Shown: positions 49,700 through 60,093, numbered from the stretch's first letter. The stretch: DNA of 64,000 nucleotides from Leptasterias polaris (GCA_037783415.1 JAZGTN010000042.1:1728001-1792000), one strand, 5' to 3'. A program made the numbers and translations. The notes: generated from the letters alone by a model not told the origin.

Positions 49700-51400
49700 C
49701 TACCACCACCAGGGGAGTAAGGTTTCAATGACAAGACAAACAACTGCATCAACACAGTAGCACTTCTCACCAATCACAGGGGTCACCCCTGCAGCAACAT
49801 TCCCCCATGTAACACTGCAGTATGGGAGCAACGTTCCATCCACCCTTGTGGAATTATCACTGGTGATAATTGGAATTGTCACCCGGCCAAAGCAAACACA
49901 GAGGATTGCAGAACTCAGAGATTTCCTTTCTCAGCCCCCGGGGCCTTAAATGCTACCCCTCCATAAAAACCATTAAATGTGCAACTTCTACAGTTTTTTG
50001 GGTAAAAAATGCAACAACAAAAAACCCACATTAGTTTTAAGTTTCCCTGAACATGACAAATTATACTTTGAATTGAAACCCTTTGGAAATTTGAAAGGTA
50101 AAAAATTGTTAAATTGCCAGAGTTTCTGATGTTCTTTTGAGTGTGTGCAAAATATGACCTGGAATAAAAGATGTCCACACAGTGTTTTAACAAAATAGAA
50201 AATATTAACTTTTCTTAGAAGAGCATTTTCTAATAGACCTTATGCAAATGACGCTATTTGACAATGGAAATCCTTGATTAGAAGGTTGCCTATTGGCTGA
50301 TCTTGTGGGCAGCGCAAACATAGATGTGCGTTTCCATTGTTTTATCATCATTTTACCTCTAGGATGGCGACTGGATGGCTTTAATGCATAATGTCCACTG
50401 TGATAAGTTGTCTAAAACATGAAGTACTTTATTTAAGGAATCCCCACAGCAAAAAATCAGTAAAACAAGTTCTAGTGGAAATGGGAACAGTTTTAAGAGT
50501 GTAATTTTTTCCAATTACACCATGACAATTGAATGTCCATAGAGTGTATGTGAACCACTACAATGCGGCAGCTATTTGTTTTTCTTCATATATCCTGACT
50601 GCTGCAACAGGAAAAGAATACTGATGATAAAATACACATAGGGACCAGACATAGAGCCTCGGTTTGGCTACATTGACATTTCAATTGAATGGGACAAATT
50701 ATTCAAAATGGCCACATCATGAGAGTCTTTTCCGACATACGTTCAAGATTTCTCGATCCAGAAATAAATTAAAGAAATGGAAATATTTGCCCTCGGCAAT
50801 TACCTCCACTATCATGACAACAGATTTATGGAATTCTTTACAATAACAGTCATATTTCATGAAACATGAATTCTACCATGTTGAGGTTCAATGACACCAG
50901 TGAGTGCCAACTAACACGCAATGGCTGTCGTTATAAACAGTGCCACAACTGAGTTCAAGGAACTACTGTGTGATGTGCCAGTTAGAGATTTAAAATTTAC
51001 GTGACCTCGAGAACACCCCTTTGCAAAGGTCATGCTGCTGCAAAACAAGAAATTCAATAACCTCTGCAGCCAGTGCAGTTTGGTGAACAAACACATAATG
51101 GTAGGTTTATATAATGCTACCTGTACATGTACATGTAGGTTGCAGCAAATTTCCCACAGAAAAAAAACCATTGATCTTAGTACAAGTGCCAAGACAAGAA
51201 AACAATAGAATTGTAATTTTCTGCGGAAATCTAAAAGATGAAAAAAGTAACTTTTTTTTCTGTAGAGCAGTTTCCTTGAATCCTCCTAAAGCTTCCTCAA
51301 ACCTACATAACAAAAAAGACAAGTTTTCCTTAGAGATTCCCAAGAAAAATTGATCGACCCTTCTGCACATAACTTGCTAAGCCTGGCAAACTCCTGGAAC
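49700..51400. other. non-coding; possible weak frame at 49700-49920
   Basis: A minus-strand frame of about 75 codons (49700 to about 49925) contains an AG and a GTGAGA donor-like site and the peptide STRVDGTLLPYCSVTWGN, but no unambiguous exon. An exact 20-bp palindrome AATTATCACTGGTGATAATT lies at 49852-49871. Confidence 0.4.
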
Positions 51401-51422
51401 CTAACCTGTTCCTGGAAAACAG

Positions 51423-51787
51423 TAGCCTTTTGTCAAGGCCATCGTGGCTTGGACAGCTTTGTAAAGAGTGGAGCGACTGGAGCGAGAGACCACGCGCGCA
51501 AGCCGAGTGGCGAAGCCACGAGGGCCTTTTCCAACTTGTTTGCGTTTTTTTCAATGAATTATTCATGAAGTATGAAACGCGCGTTACGCACTTCTGATTG
51601 GTTTGGACTTTTGCTACCGTTTCGGGAAGCAAAAGTCGAGATTATAAAGAAACACATAAGAAACCGCAAACAAGTTGGAAAAGGCCCTCGTGGCTTCGCC
51701 ACTCGCGTGCGTGGTCTCCCATTTCAGTCGCTTGGGATCGCGGCTCTACAAAGCTGTTCAAGCCACGAAGGCCTTGACAAAAGGCTA
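51423..51787. mobile_element. foldback element with ~125-bp TIRs and 9-bp target duplication
   Basis: A 365-bp element with long terminal inverted repeats starting TAGCCTTTTGTCAAGGCC on both ends and continuing through CGTGGCTTG, GAGACCACGC, GTGGCGAAGCCACGAGGGCC and TTTTCCAACTTGTTTGCG. The exact 9-bp word GGAAAACAG sits directly outside both ends (51414-51422 and 51788-51796). A 9-bp duplication with long TIRs is typical of Mutator-like elements (established); the assignment is inference. No transposase. The 60-110 codon frames across it are shadows. Confidence 0.85.
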
Positions 51788-51883
51788 GGAAAACAGCTAC
51801 TCCTACATGGAAGCAGGGTGAAGAAAATAACCCAGGGTTGCACACTGAGTATTCATTTTCCCCTGGACATTTACATCAATAAT

Positions 51884-52231
51884 AATAATAATAACTAGTT
51901 CTTATATAGCGCATTTCACAATAACGTCTCAATGCGCTTTACATTAGTGCCCTGGTCATTGAGCCAATAACATTCCTTTTTAATCTTTCTCAGCTCCCTG
52001 GGGAGTATACAGCCCGGGCTGCCGTGATGGCGCTCTGAAGGCTTTTTCAAACACAATATCAACCTCTACCCTTGCAGGTACCCATTTATACCCCTGGGTG
52101 AAGAGAAGCAATTATAGCAAAATGTCTTGCTCAAGGACACAAGCGTCATGACCGGGACTCGAACCCACACCCCGATGACTAAACCACCAGAACTTGAAAC
52201 CGATGCTCTTAACCACTCGGCCATGACACCC
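51884..52231 (-). mobile_element. tRNA-derived SINE, family B, near full length
   Basis: Read on the minus strand: a class II tRNA (Leu/Ser-like) head starting GGGTGTCATGGCCGAGTGGT, A-box-like TGGCCGAGTGG and B-box GGTTCGAGTCC, then a body (AGCAAGACATTTTGC, GGGTATAAATGGGTACCTGC, CCAGGGAGCTGAG) and a 3' end GCGCTATATAAGAACTAG followed by (TTA)n. ATCAATA flanks both ends, a likely short target duplication. The tail resembles the LINE relic 3' end at 27907-27977. Other family members: 56339-56551, 59150-59264, 61972-62175 and perhaps 61344-61412. Confidence 0.85.
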
Positions 52232-52239
52232 TATCAATA

Positions 52240-53100
52240 GGAGTTAAAATTCCATAGGAAACTAAAGTTTGTATTTCATGTATTTCTTACATGTAAATCC
52301 ATCAAAGTTCTTCAAAATAATAGTTTGCTCAAGTCATTGGCCTAAACGGCTTGATAATCATGAGCTTGCAATCTCTATGTCTCATTTACTGACTCAAAAG
52401 GCTTTGTAAGCATGCAATGCTTACTATGATAACACACTATCTTCCCTTGTGGTAACCAGTCTATTTCAGTCCTACAAGCACCATACAAGAACTAGAAAGT
52501 TTGTAACAAGTGAGCGCGCATATTAGTCACTTTCATGAGCCAATCAGCATTGTTTGTCAGTACATCCCTTCCCAGGGGTTAGTGATGAGGGGCGTTGCCC
52601 ATGGTAGCAAGGCTGGGATATGAGGTTGTTACTGCTCCTCTATTTTACTTAAAATAGAGGTTGTCAAAACTTGACACTTCTTTTCACAGTTTATATTTCT
52701 TCTGTAAATTGTTATGCTCAACTAAATACACTTAAATCGCAACAACAACAACAGGGTTTTTCACAGAAAATCCTGCGACCGCAAAAAACCCAACATATTT
52801 CATATTTATAGTTTCGATTAATTTCCGAGTAAACAAGGAGTTGGCTTCCATCACAAAGTCATGACCATAATCTAATAAATTATACAAACTGCGAAACAGA
52901 ATTTGAGATTTCGTTGGAATTTGAAATCGGTTTCATGCCAGAAGAAACACCGAGCCTTAGGGTTGGTTGCAAATCTGTCTCAGGAACTGTGTCTGGTAGA
53001 AAAGGTCACACCATCAAATTATGGAATCGTAAATAATATTTAGTAGAAATAGATCATCTACATGTGTGTACAACAATAACAATGTTTTCTAAAGGAATAT
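52240..53100. other. non-coding, no feature seen
   Basis: No element ends, array or exon recognised. Confidence 0.5.
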
Positions 53101-53104
53101 TAAT

Positions 53105-53213
53105 TTGCAAAAAATAGTTAATGGCCTGACGTTTCGACCTACGACCCTAGCATACCACACATGTAGTCTAGGGTCGAAACATCAGGGCTATAACTATTTT
53201 TGCATTTATACCA
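53105..53213. mobile_element. short palindromic element, CTGACGTTTCGACC family
   Basis: The left arm TTGCAAAAAATAGTTAATGG, then CCTGACGTTTCGACC and ACGACCCTAG, is inverted at the right as CTAGGGTCGAAACATCAGGG then CTATAACTATTTTTGCA, around a 17-base centre. It is joined to GTGGTATAAATGCAAAAA-type sequence as at 45107. The arms differ at several sites, so it is not recent. Confidence 0.7.
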
Positions 53214-53918
53214 CAGCTTTTTTTTGCTGGTAAAAAAAATACAATAAGCTGTTGTATTCTCAAGAATATTAGTTTGTTCAATAACTCCCCCAATATAATA
53301 TACAAGCCGATCTGAGTTCAGAGTGAAAGCATGCATATGGTTTTGTAATGACAGGCAGGGTTATAAAGTGTAATGATTTCTTTGTGTCAGGGATGGTGCA
53401 GCATTGGTTATAAGCACAGTTAACAGTTATCTGCAAGAAAATCATCTTGAGGAAACCTGCAAACATTTTTTCATTTAATAAGCAAGTTGTGCAATGAGTG
53501 GTTGTTATGATGGAATCATTCAATGAATATTTATTATGCAGTATGTTCATAAAGTGCATGAAGTGCATGGGATGAGGGGCTGAGCAGTCTGGGTACAGTG
53601 ATCTTAGGCATACGGATCACAGAGAGGAGGGTGGGGTTGATTTGGAACGGAAAGGATCAGGAAATAGGTATGATCCATGTATAAGTTTGTATCGATGGGG
53701 TCAAGGGCTGACCTACATGTACACGTGGTACAGGCTTTTATAGAGTTCAAAAAAAAAAAAAGGGCAAAAAATTCAGAAATCAGTAGGATGAGTATCATGT
53801 ATGTGATTGAGAAGGTGGTGATGGGAAGTTGAGAGACTGGTGGAGGCATGGTGAAGAAGGTTGTGGGGAAGGGAGGGTAGTCAGTACGTGTACAAGCTTT
53901 GGTTATTCACCTGTGCAG

Positions 53919-54157
53919 GTAGCTTAGGCGGGTTCTGCCGTGTTAAGAAAGCATCTATGCCCATATGGTGTCCTCCTCGTCCTGCAGGAACAAATAAGGC
54001 AAGGGTTAGAGAGTCATCCAAGAAACATTTGATTCCCGACACCAAAATCAAGAAAGCAAGAACGCAAGTTAATATGGATGATTTTTCAGTTACATTTGAT
54101 GTGGTATCAAGAAGTGGTTTCTTTAAGTTCATTTTGGATGACATCTACATACATTAA
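53919..54157 (+). CDS. candidate terminal exon, 78 codons plus stop
   Basis: The plus strand has an acceptor TTATTCACCTGTGCAG, two bases of a split codon, 78 codons and TAA. The peptide is hydrophilic and Lys-rich in the middle (ARVRESSKKHLIPDTKIKKA), then has acidic and aromatic residues (MDDFSVTFDVVSRSGFFKF). A second good acceptor (TCCTCCTCGTCCTGCAG) lies inside at about 53987, so the true exon could be shorter. The minus strand is open too. It is on the opposite strand from its exon-like neighbours. No family recognised. Confidence 0.35.
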
Positions 54158-54195
54158 TCATTACAGCCATGAGTCTATGCCTGGTACAAACCTTG

Positions 54196-54361
54196 TACCG
54201 TAATTTCCTGCAAATTAAAGGCGCGTCTTATCGGACTTTCAAAGGTAAAAACAAAAATCACTGCGTCTCATCTTCTGGTGCGCCATCTGATTGATTATTT
54301 TGGTCATTTGAGGGTTCTGCGCATTATAAGCTGAGTGCCTTATACGCAGGAAATTACGGTA
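54196..54361. mobile_element. 166-bp MITE with perfect 16-bp TIRs
   Basis: TACCGTAATTTCCTGC at the left end is exactly inverted at the right end. Subterminal sequence is also inverted, more loosely (AAAGGCGCGTCTTAT versus TTATACGCAGG). The outermost TA may be a TA target duplication, as in Tc1/mariner-like MITEs. No coding capacity. Confidence 0.85.
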
Positions 54362-54369
54362 ATGAAATG

Positions 54370-55260
54370 CGATCGCAAATGAACCGTTTTTCAAATGGTA
54401 CAATTACAAAAAGATATATAAATATCGAATATCTGCATCTTCTGATGTCATTTTAACACTGAAGACTAAAAGCAAATGTTAAAGTGAACTGGATGTTATG
54501 AATTTGTAGCAAAGAATTCACCCCAGTTGAAGAACTCTGCTCAAGTCATTTGATGTTACAAACCACTTTGTAGCGTGTATAAGGTATGGGTTTACACAGT
54601 GTATGGCTGTTTCCTTTCACAGTAACTCCTTATTGCCAATAACCTTTTTTGAAATATGGCTAACAGTCTAACACCATAGGAATACACTGTTCGGTTTGGG
54701 TGTATCCAGACAGATTTACCCAAACCAAAAAGTGCAATTATAATGTGTCCAGCATGTCAAAAAAATTGTTTTAATATTTTGCACACCATATCATACATAT
54801 GCACGTGTAGAGTGCTATTGTATGAGCATGTCTACCCGTTGAAACCCAAGACTTTAACAAAATGGATCCCGGTGTTCTGACAGACCGAAGACGTGTTTGC
54901 TTTGCTGTTATGTACAAAACTAATGGAGATGTTGCTCAAAAAAACTTAGTCCAAACAATGGGAGAATAAACAGAAACCCTTAATTACCGGGGTCATGCGT
55001 GTACATTTATGTGCCTGGGTCACTGAAAATGGGTCCTTTCACTAGGCTGAAAGGGACTGTTCAAAAACCAACCCGTTTTATAAAAGAGACAAAAGTTTGG
55101 TGCCCTACAGCAAGCACAAATTCTATTGGTCTCAATATCTGATACAGGGAAGCCAATATAAAAAGAAAAGAGATTGCATTTCTCACTCTGATATCTTAAG
55201 TACAGAAACATGAAAGTTTGTTTGTGTCCTTATTGACTAACCCTGAGACATACAGGGATA
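54370..55260. other. non-coding, no feature seen
   Basis: Lies between the 166-bp MITE and the next candidate exon. The 63-codon minus-strand frame at 55020-55211 has no splice support. Confidence 0.45.
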
Positions 55261-55266
55261 TCATAC

Positions 55267-55472
55267 TTTCAGACCAGCTTCATTTTGATAGTGTCCTGCT
55301 CCGAGCAATACCTTAAACCCTACACCAGCTTCTTGAAATATCTCTACTCGGTTTGCAAGTGACTGGTTCTTGTGGCTGGCGCCAGGCATCGGGTATCGGC
55401 TCAGGGTCTGGATCAAGGAGGTGAGGGGGATCGGGGCAAAGAGTAATTTACCACCAGGGGAATGTGAGACCG
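55267..55472 (-). CDS. candidate internal exon, 68 codons, third of a phase-compatible set
   Basis: The minus strand has an acceptor TTCCTTAATTCCAG, two split-codon bases, 68 codons and a GTATGA donor leaving phase 0. The peptide begins VSHSPGGKLLFAPIPLTSLI and continues through ANRVEIFQEAGVGFKVLLGA; it is compositionally normal and more GC-rich than its flanks. Its 5' phase matches the donor of the exon at 58454-58630 (one base plus two bases, giving Ala). All three minus frames and one plus frame are partly open here, so the frame is not certain. No family assigned. Confidence 0.4.
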
Positions 55473-55863
55473 CTGGAATTAAGGAATTATTCCTATACAT
55501 CTGGCAACAGGTTATGCACACTGTGTCTGGTGGAGTGTGCTCATGTTCAATGTACAGGTTTTACAAGTGGGTATATGTGCATAAATACAATTCATGAAAA
55601 TATTGTCATACAGTATGCTGTTAGTCAGACTTGAATCTGTGATTGTAGGATGACAGTTTATTAAAAAAGTATTTGAACTGTGAGGTCTATAATAATAATT
55701 ATCTTCAAGCAGGCCTGAATATTTGATTCTGATTGGTCGATCCATAGCAACAAGGAGTGTGATATAAACTTATATTGCACGGCCCATATCACACCCTGCG
55801 TATTGTGTGTTCTACCTGCGCATCAAGTTTGCTTGAAGATAAATACGTTATCACACGCGCGCG

Positions 55864-55938
55864 AAAAAATATAGCGCTTCTGCGTCCCATATCCAACTCG
55901 GCCTTGTTGGATATGGGACGCAGAAGTGCTATATTTTT
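55864..55938 (+). repeat. 33-bp-stem hairpin inside a palindromic element
   Basis: The arm 55864-55897 (containing CGCTTCTGCGTCCCATATCC) is inverted at 55906-55938 with a single mismatch around the 8-base loop TCGGCCTT. Outside it, TTATCACACGCGCGCG and its diverged inverse (to about 55968) extend the palindrome. Probably the core of a MITE of about 250 bp that starts near ATTCTGATTGGTCGAT at 55724; no target duplication found. Confidence 0.8.
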
Positions 55939-56095
55939 CCGTATTCCACGAGCGCTTGTGTGATAACTTATATAATAACAACAGCTAGTTTAACAAAGCG
56001 CATTATCTACAGGCATCTCAAATCAATTATTGCAGGTGGAAAAAAATAAGACAGGTTTAAGTTTTTGAAAATATGAGAGCCATTTATGTACACGT

Positions 56096-56124
56096 AGCAC
56101 CTTGTAAGGGTTTTACAAGGTGCT
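56096..56124 (+). repeat. perfect 12-bp hairpin
   Basis: AGCACCTTGTAA and its exact inverse TTACAAGGTGCT around the loop GGGTT, followed by GCGG rather than a T run. No role can be assigned. Confidence 0.7.
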
Positions 56125-56288
56125 GCGGCACATTCATCAGCCACTGCCAGAAACACAGAGGCAAACCACTCCTCTATATAGAGATAAGTGTAACTGGGTT
56201 CTTTTGCATGCATTACACAACACATGGGGCCTACAGCTTTACGTCCCCATCCGAAAGACAAAGTCATAGTGGTCAAGTGTCAAGACCA

Positions 56289-56338
56289 GGGCCAAATTTC
56301 ATAGAGCTGCTTATAATATGAAAAGTGCAATGTTGTAA
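56289..56338. mobile_element. truncated GGGCCAAATTTCATA MITE end
   Basis: The first 27 bp (GGGCCAAATTTCATAGAGCT, then GCTTATA) match the left end of the family at 44353-44544, after which the match stops. It sits immediately before a SINE B-box, suggesting that one element inserted into the other. Confidence 0.65.
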
Positions 56339-56551
56339 AGTAGGTTCGAATCCCGGTTGTGGCGCTTGTATCCTTGGGCAAGACACTTCTGAACTATGAT
56401 TGCTTCTCATCACCCGAGAGTAAATGGGTACCTGGGAAGGTGGAGATTGCTGATGTGAACGAATAGCAAACCTGTGTTTCCCATTTGACTGCCGGTGCTG
56501 CTTACTCCTAAGGAGTTGAGCTGGTTTCAGGAAGCTGGATGCCCAGTGAAC
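56339..56551 (+). mobile_element. SINE family B, truncated copy interrupted by MITE
   Basis: Begins at the B-box (GGTTCGAATCCCGGTTGTGG) and continues through the body (CTTGGGCAAGACACTT, ATTGCTTCTCATCACCC, AAATGGGTACCTGG) to GTTGAGCTGGTTTCAGGAAG, where the MITE at 56552 begins. The tRNA 5' half is missing. Confidence 0.75.
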
Positions 56552-56745
56552 AGGAGTTTCATTGAGCTGCTTAAGCAGAAAAAATATTGCTTAACCATTT
56601 TATGCTTAGTAGAAATGAGCAGGATACCAGTCACAAATTGTACTTGTGACATGGTAGTTTGGCTGGTAACCTTATTCTGGTGAGCATAATTTGGTTGTGC
56701 TTAGCTCCTTTTTGTGCTTAAGCAACTCTATGAATTTGGGCCCAG
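56552..56745. mobile_element. GGGCCCAATTTCA-family MITE
   Basis: Runs from AGTTTCATTGAGCTGCTTAA, through the AGAAATGAGCAGGATACCAG and TGGCTGGTAACCTTATTCTG blocks, to AACTCTATGAATTTGGGCCC. The left terminal GGGCCCA is replaced by CAGG, probably decay. Confidence 0.8.
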
Positions 56746-56765
56746 GACTCACACTCTTCTGATCT

Positions 56766-57018
56766 GGGCCCAATTTTATAGCTCTGCTTAACCGTAAGCA
56801 AAGAATCAGTGCCTACGGAAGCAGGGAATTCTGCGCTTCCGTCAAGTGTATTTCATGGGTTCGCAGGGAGTTTTAGTTAGTGCGCTTGCGTAGTCAATGT
56901 TACTAGGCATTCTACACTTCCGACAGCTAGCGCAGAAATTCTGCGCTTGCACAGTAAGCGGACAATGGTGATCGTAAGCGCTGAATTCGGCGCTAAGCAG
57001 AGAGCCATGAAATTGGGT
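56766..57018. mobile_element. second MITE type sharing the GGGCCCAATTT ends
   Basis: GGGCCCAATTTTATAGCTCT and GCTTA at the left are inverted at the right (TAAGCAGAGAGCCATGAAAT then TGGGT). The interior differs from the 44353 family: it is rich in GCGCTTCCG / TTCTGCGCTT words and AAGCGCAGAAT. A deletion form is at 61413-61564. Two interior types with common ends suggest one transposase served both. Confidence 0.8.
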
Positions 57019-57529
57019 TGCTCTGAACACCAGAACACCCTTGTAATTACCCCCGGCCAAGACAAGGCACATGTGCAGTATAAACAGTAGGACTTTTGAT
57101 ATTGAAAAATTGTGCACTGGTTAAAAAGGATTGGAAGAAACTCCACAGACCAGGATAACATCTGGAGAGTTCCATTTAACAACTCAGTAAATCCAGGGCC
57201 GTTTGCAGATTCAATGCTGACTAGAAAAAGGCCTGGAATTGTTATCCAGTTCTTAGAAAGTACATGTTGAAATGGTGGTATGTTCCCCTTTTGGTGACCC
57301 CTACACTGTAGATTTTTTATGAGCTTTTGTAATAAGCATCCTCAGTGATTGAGAAGTAAACTCATGAGCACGATTCAATTTTATGGAGAAAAAACTGCAT
57401 TTTTTTTTTTTTAACCAGGCAGTCCTAAAAAAGCCCAAATTTAAATACAAAATATGAAACTTCTCATCCCAATAAACCAGAAGCTGGAAGCGTTAAGTAT
57501 GCATACACAAAAGGGTGGAGAAAAGCTGC

Positions 57530-57990
57530 ACCGGGGAAAAACAGAACCAGGGATGGAACCCAAACTGATCAAAAGGAACCCATAAGTCTGCAGAATACAG
57601 AGCATGACCAGAGCCAGGGACAGAACTATGTACATGTAAGCAGAACAGTAATAACACTGTTCTATGACAGTCAGAACCAGCAAGGTTGAGATTCAAGTCT
57701 CTATCAGAAACAGAACCCATGCCAGATCTAAACCCTAACCAAGAAATACACCCTACATGTACATGTAGCCTACATGTACATGTACATGTACGTGTACATG
57801 TAGACAGAACCAAATCCCGGAACAGAACCTAGAACTGACCAGAACCTAATAAAAGGATTGGAATCAACAACAGAACCCACATCTTGACAAGGGACAGGGA
57901 TGGAACTAATACATGATGAGAGTAAGAACACTGACATGGACTGGAACCAATAGCAGAATACAAACAAAGACTAGAACCGCAAATATTTGA
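57530..57990 (+). repeat. degenerate CAGAACC repeat with (TACATG)n
   Basis: Irregular CAGAACC, GGAACC and AGAACTG words every 15-40 bp over about 460 bp, interrupted by a TACATG-repeat at 57753-57802. Minus-strand frames across it (Ser/Val/Cys-rich) are incidental. Confidence 0.65.
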
Positions 57991-58453
57991 AGAATCAAGA
58001 CCCGAGTTCAACCAGGAAAAAGTCTTTTTGTAGCAAAGCAATCAGATGAAGAAAGGTACAACAAAGGAAATTGAAATCCTTTTTGAAACAAAATTCTCCA
58101 GTTGACTTTCTCAAAAAGAATTCCCCCCAACTGTAACAAAAAACTGTTTATCACAGCAGTTTGACACAAAATAAGTATCAAGAAGTAACATCTTTCCGCC
58201 ATGAGTGACATTTAAGACAGACATGTCGCATAATAAATTTCTGTTGATACCTTTCAAAGCAATATACTGTTTGGAATCTTTGCACAAAAGTCAAGACAAC
58301 TTATAATCCACATTCCACCATAAACCCCTCTGCCCCCAAAACAAGCTAGGATGTTACCGAAAGCACAAAGGAAGAATCACTCTCAGCTGTCTGCAGGGAA
58401 ATCAAATATAAATTGAGACGGCTGTGAAGTACTATTAGCACAAATGTCTACAC

Positions 58454-58630
58454 CTGACCTTTGCCACAACCCAATTGGACATTTCAGGTGCACAGATCCA
58501 CCATGGGATCTAGCGCCCTTTCCCAAATGCTGGGCTACATCAAACCCAATTAAAATCAAAGCCAACTTATCAGGGTACAATGTCTTGAATTCCTCAACCT
58601 TGTCTGTAATGTGAGACCCAATACAGCCTC
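58454..58630 (-). CDS. candidate internal exon, 58 codons, second of a phase-compatible set
   Basis: The minus strand has an acceptor CCACTTACTTACTTCAG, two split-codon bases, 58 codons and one base before a GTGTAG donor. The peptide (CIGSHITDKVEEFKTLYPDK, LALILIGFDVAQHLGKG, then PIGLWQRS) alternates charged and hydrophobic residues as a folded domain would. Its 5' phase matches the donor of the exon at 58794-58948, giving Gly, across a 163-nt intron. The frame continues open past the donor to a TGA at 58383, so the 3' boundary is uncertain. Family not recognised. Confidence 0.42.
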
Positions 58631-58793
58631 CTGAAGTAAGTAAGTGGCAATTTTGATGTTTCTACATTCCCTCCAAGTTGAAAGCTTTCATTTCAACAAA
58701 ATAATGCATTATTTTATTGACATTTTAAAAACTTGCCTTTTGCATGCAGTTTGGCACATATAGTTTATCATTTTCTAAAAGGTGAAAGATCAC

Positions 58794-58948
58794 CAGAAGG
58801 TATGTTTTTCTGGGGGCTATTGATGTTTGTATCAACTTCACATTGCAAGAAGCTTTGAACACTTCTTTGCTGATTTTTGAAGTCAGTTTCCAAGGCTACA
58901 CAATGAGCACACAAATTTGCTAAACTTGGACTCCGAGTCCTAGCCAAA
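58794..58948 (-). CDS. candidate internal exon, 51 codons, first of a phase-compatible set
   Basis: The minus strand has an acceptor GTGTTGCTCTACAG, one split-codon base, 51 codons and one base before a GTGATC donor (weak). It is the only minus frame open across the acceptor; the other two stop at once. The peptide includes RTRSPSLANLCAHCVALETD and FKNQQRSVQSFLQCEV, with four cysteines. The candidate exons at 58454-58630 and 55267-55472 follow in compatible phase, giving about 179 continuous residues. No family recognised. Confidence 0.38.
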
Positions 58949-59149
58949 CTGTAGAGCAACACACATTGTATATGACTAGCTATTTTTGTGTTTTAACACT
59001 ATTTTCTGCATACAGCTTAAATGTGAACCTGGGGCCGAAGACCCAAATATGTGTTTTTTTCCCCCCCCCGTTTTTTTTCTCTTCTTCTTCCGCCCTTTAG
59101 GGCAACCATCATTCATACCAATAAAAATATATTGCATTGTGAAGCACTT

Positions 59150-59264
59150 CTAGTAAAGTGTCTTGCTCGATGACACAAATGTCAAAACCAGGATTTGAAC
59201 CCACACTGCGGTGACTTAACCACCGAAACTTGCATTCAATGCGCTCATCTACTCAGCCATGCCA
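59150..59264 (-). mobile_element. SINE family B, head fragment
   Basis: On the minus strand: GGCATGGCTGAGTAGATGAG head, B-box GGTTCAAATCC, then CATTTGTGTCATCGAGCAAG and ACACTTTACTAG. Diverged from the 51884 copy, without the tail. Confidence 0.75.
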
Positions 59265-59457
59265 AATTCTATTCCAGCACAGAACTTTTAAAACAATAAT
59301 CTCTTACAAGTAAAAATTACCTGGTAGAATTCTAAAAAGATTACAAATGACATGTAATAACTTGGGTGATAACTTGGGTGATAACCTGTTTTCCTGCTTA
59401 TTAAAACTTGCCCATACTTACCAAATTCATGTGCCTAATAAAGCAGCTATTAGAACT

Positions 59458-59650
59458 GTGGCCAGTTTCATAAAGATGTTAAGCAAAAAGCAGATAAAAA
59501 AGTTGCCCAACAGAATTATATTTAAGCAAAAATAAACAGGTTACCAGTCACAAGCAAATACAATACATGACATTTTGGCTGGTACCCTGTTTTTACTAAG
59601 CAAAATTGTGTTCAATGTTCAGCAAATCTGTGTGCTTAACAGCTCTCCCC
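59458..59650. mobile_element. GGGCCCAATTTCA-family MITE, diverged copy
   Basis: Keeps CAGTTTCATAAAGATGTTAA, a GGTTACCAGTCACAAGCAAA block, TTTTGGCTGGTACCCTG and TGTGTGCTTAACAGCTCT; the terminal GGGCCC is lost. Confidence 0.65.
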
Positions 59651-59969
59651 CCCAAAAAATAAAAATCAAAAAATAAAAATTTAAACCTTAAAAGTTAAAC
59701 AATTTTAATAGCAAACATGCTTTTGAAATCCAAACATCCCAGCCTACTTAATCTTAATTACAGCCCTGTTGAGCCAAATCTGTGAGGGGATTAACCCAAG
59801 AGACAAAGGGTGAAGGGGCTTACATGTCCCTTGACCCCACTGGAAGATCTGACAACCCCTATCAGTAATAAACCTCAGGTTGGACATGGGAATACAGCAC
59901 CACCAATATTGGGCAAATATTATTTCAGGGTCATGCATAAAATAGTGACGACCATAACAGCTGTTTTAC

Positions 59970-60073
59970 CAGGTTGCAGGTTGTCCAGCTGCCTTCCACA
60001 TTTCTTCTTAAGTACTAAATTTCCAGTAACTTGTTTTATTTCCACAACATGTAGAAGATCATATTCTGTTCTA
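59970..60073 (-). CDS. candidate internal exon, 34 codons
   Basis: The minus strand has an acceptor GTACATATTTTTCAG, one split-codon base, 34 codons and one base before a GTAAAA donor. The peptide (RTEYDLLHVVEIKQVTGNLV, then LKKKCGRQLDNLQP) looks protein-like. Its 3' phase (one base) does not match the exon at 58794-58948, which needs two, so they are not directly adjacent exons if both are real. A SINE A fragment lies 20 bp upstream. Family not recognised. Confidence 0.35.
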
Positions 60074-60093
60074 CTGAAAAATATGTACGCTAA

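Noticed and set aside
55267..55472. assignment of the SPGGKLLFAP-containing exon to a leucyl-aminopeptidase-like protein
   Set aside because: The resemblance was limited to short stretches and the middle did not fit, so no family is claimed.
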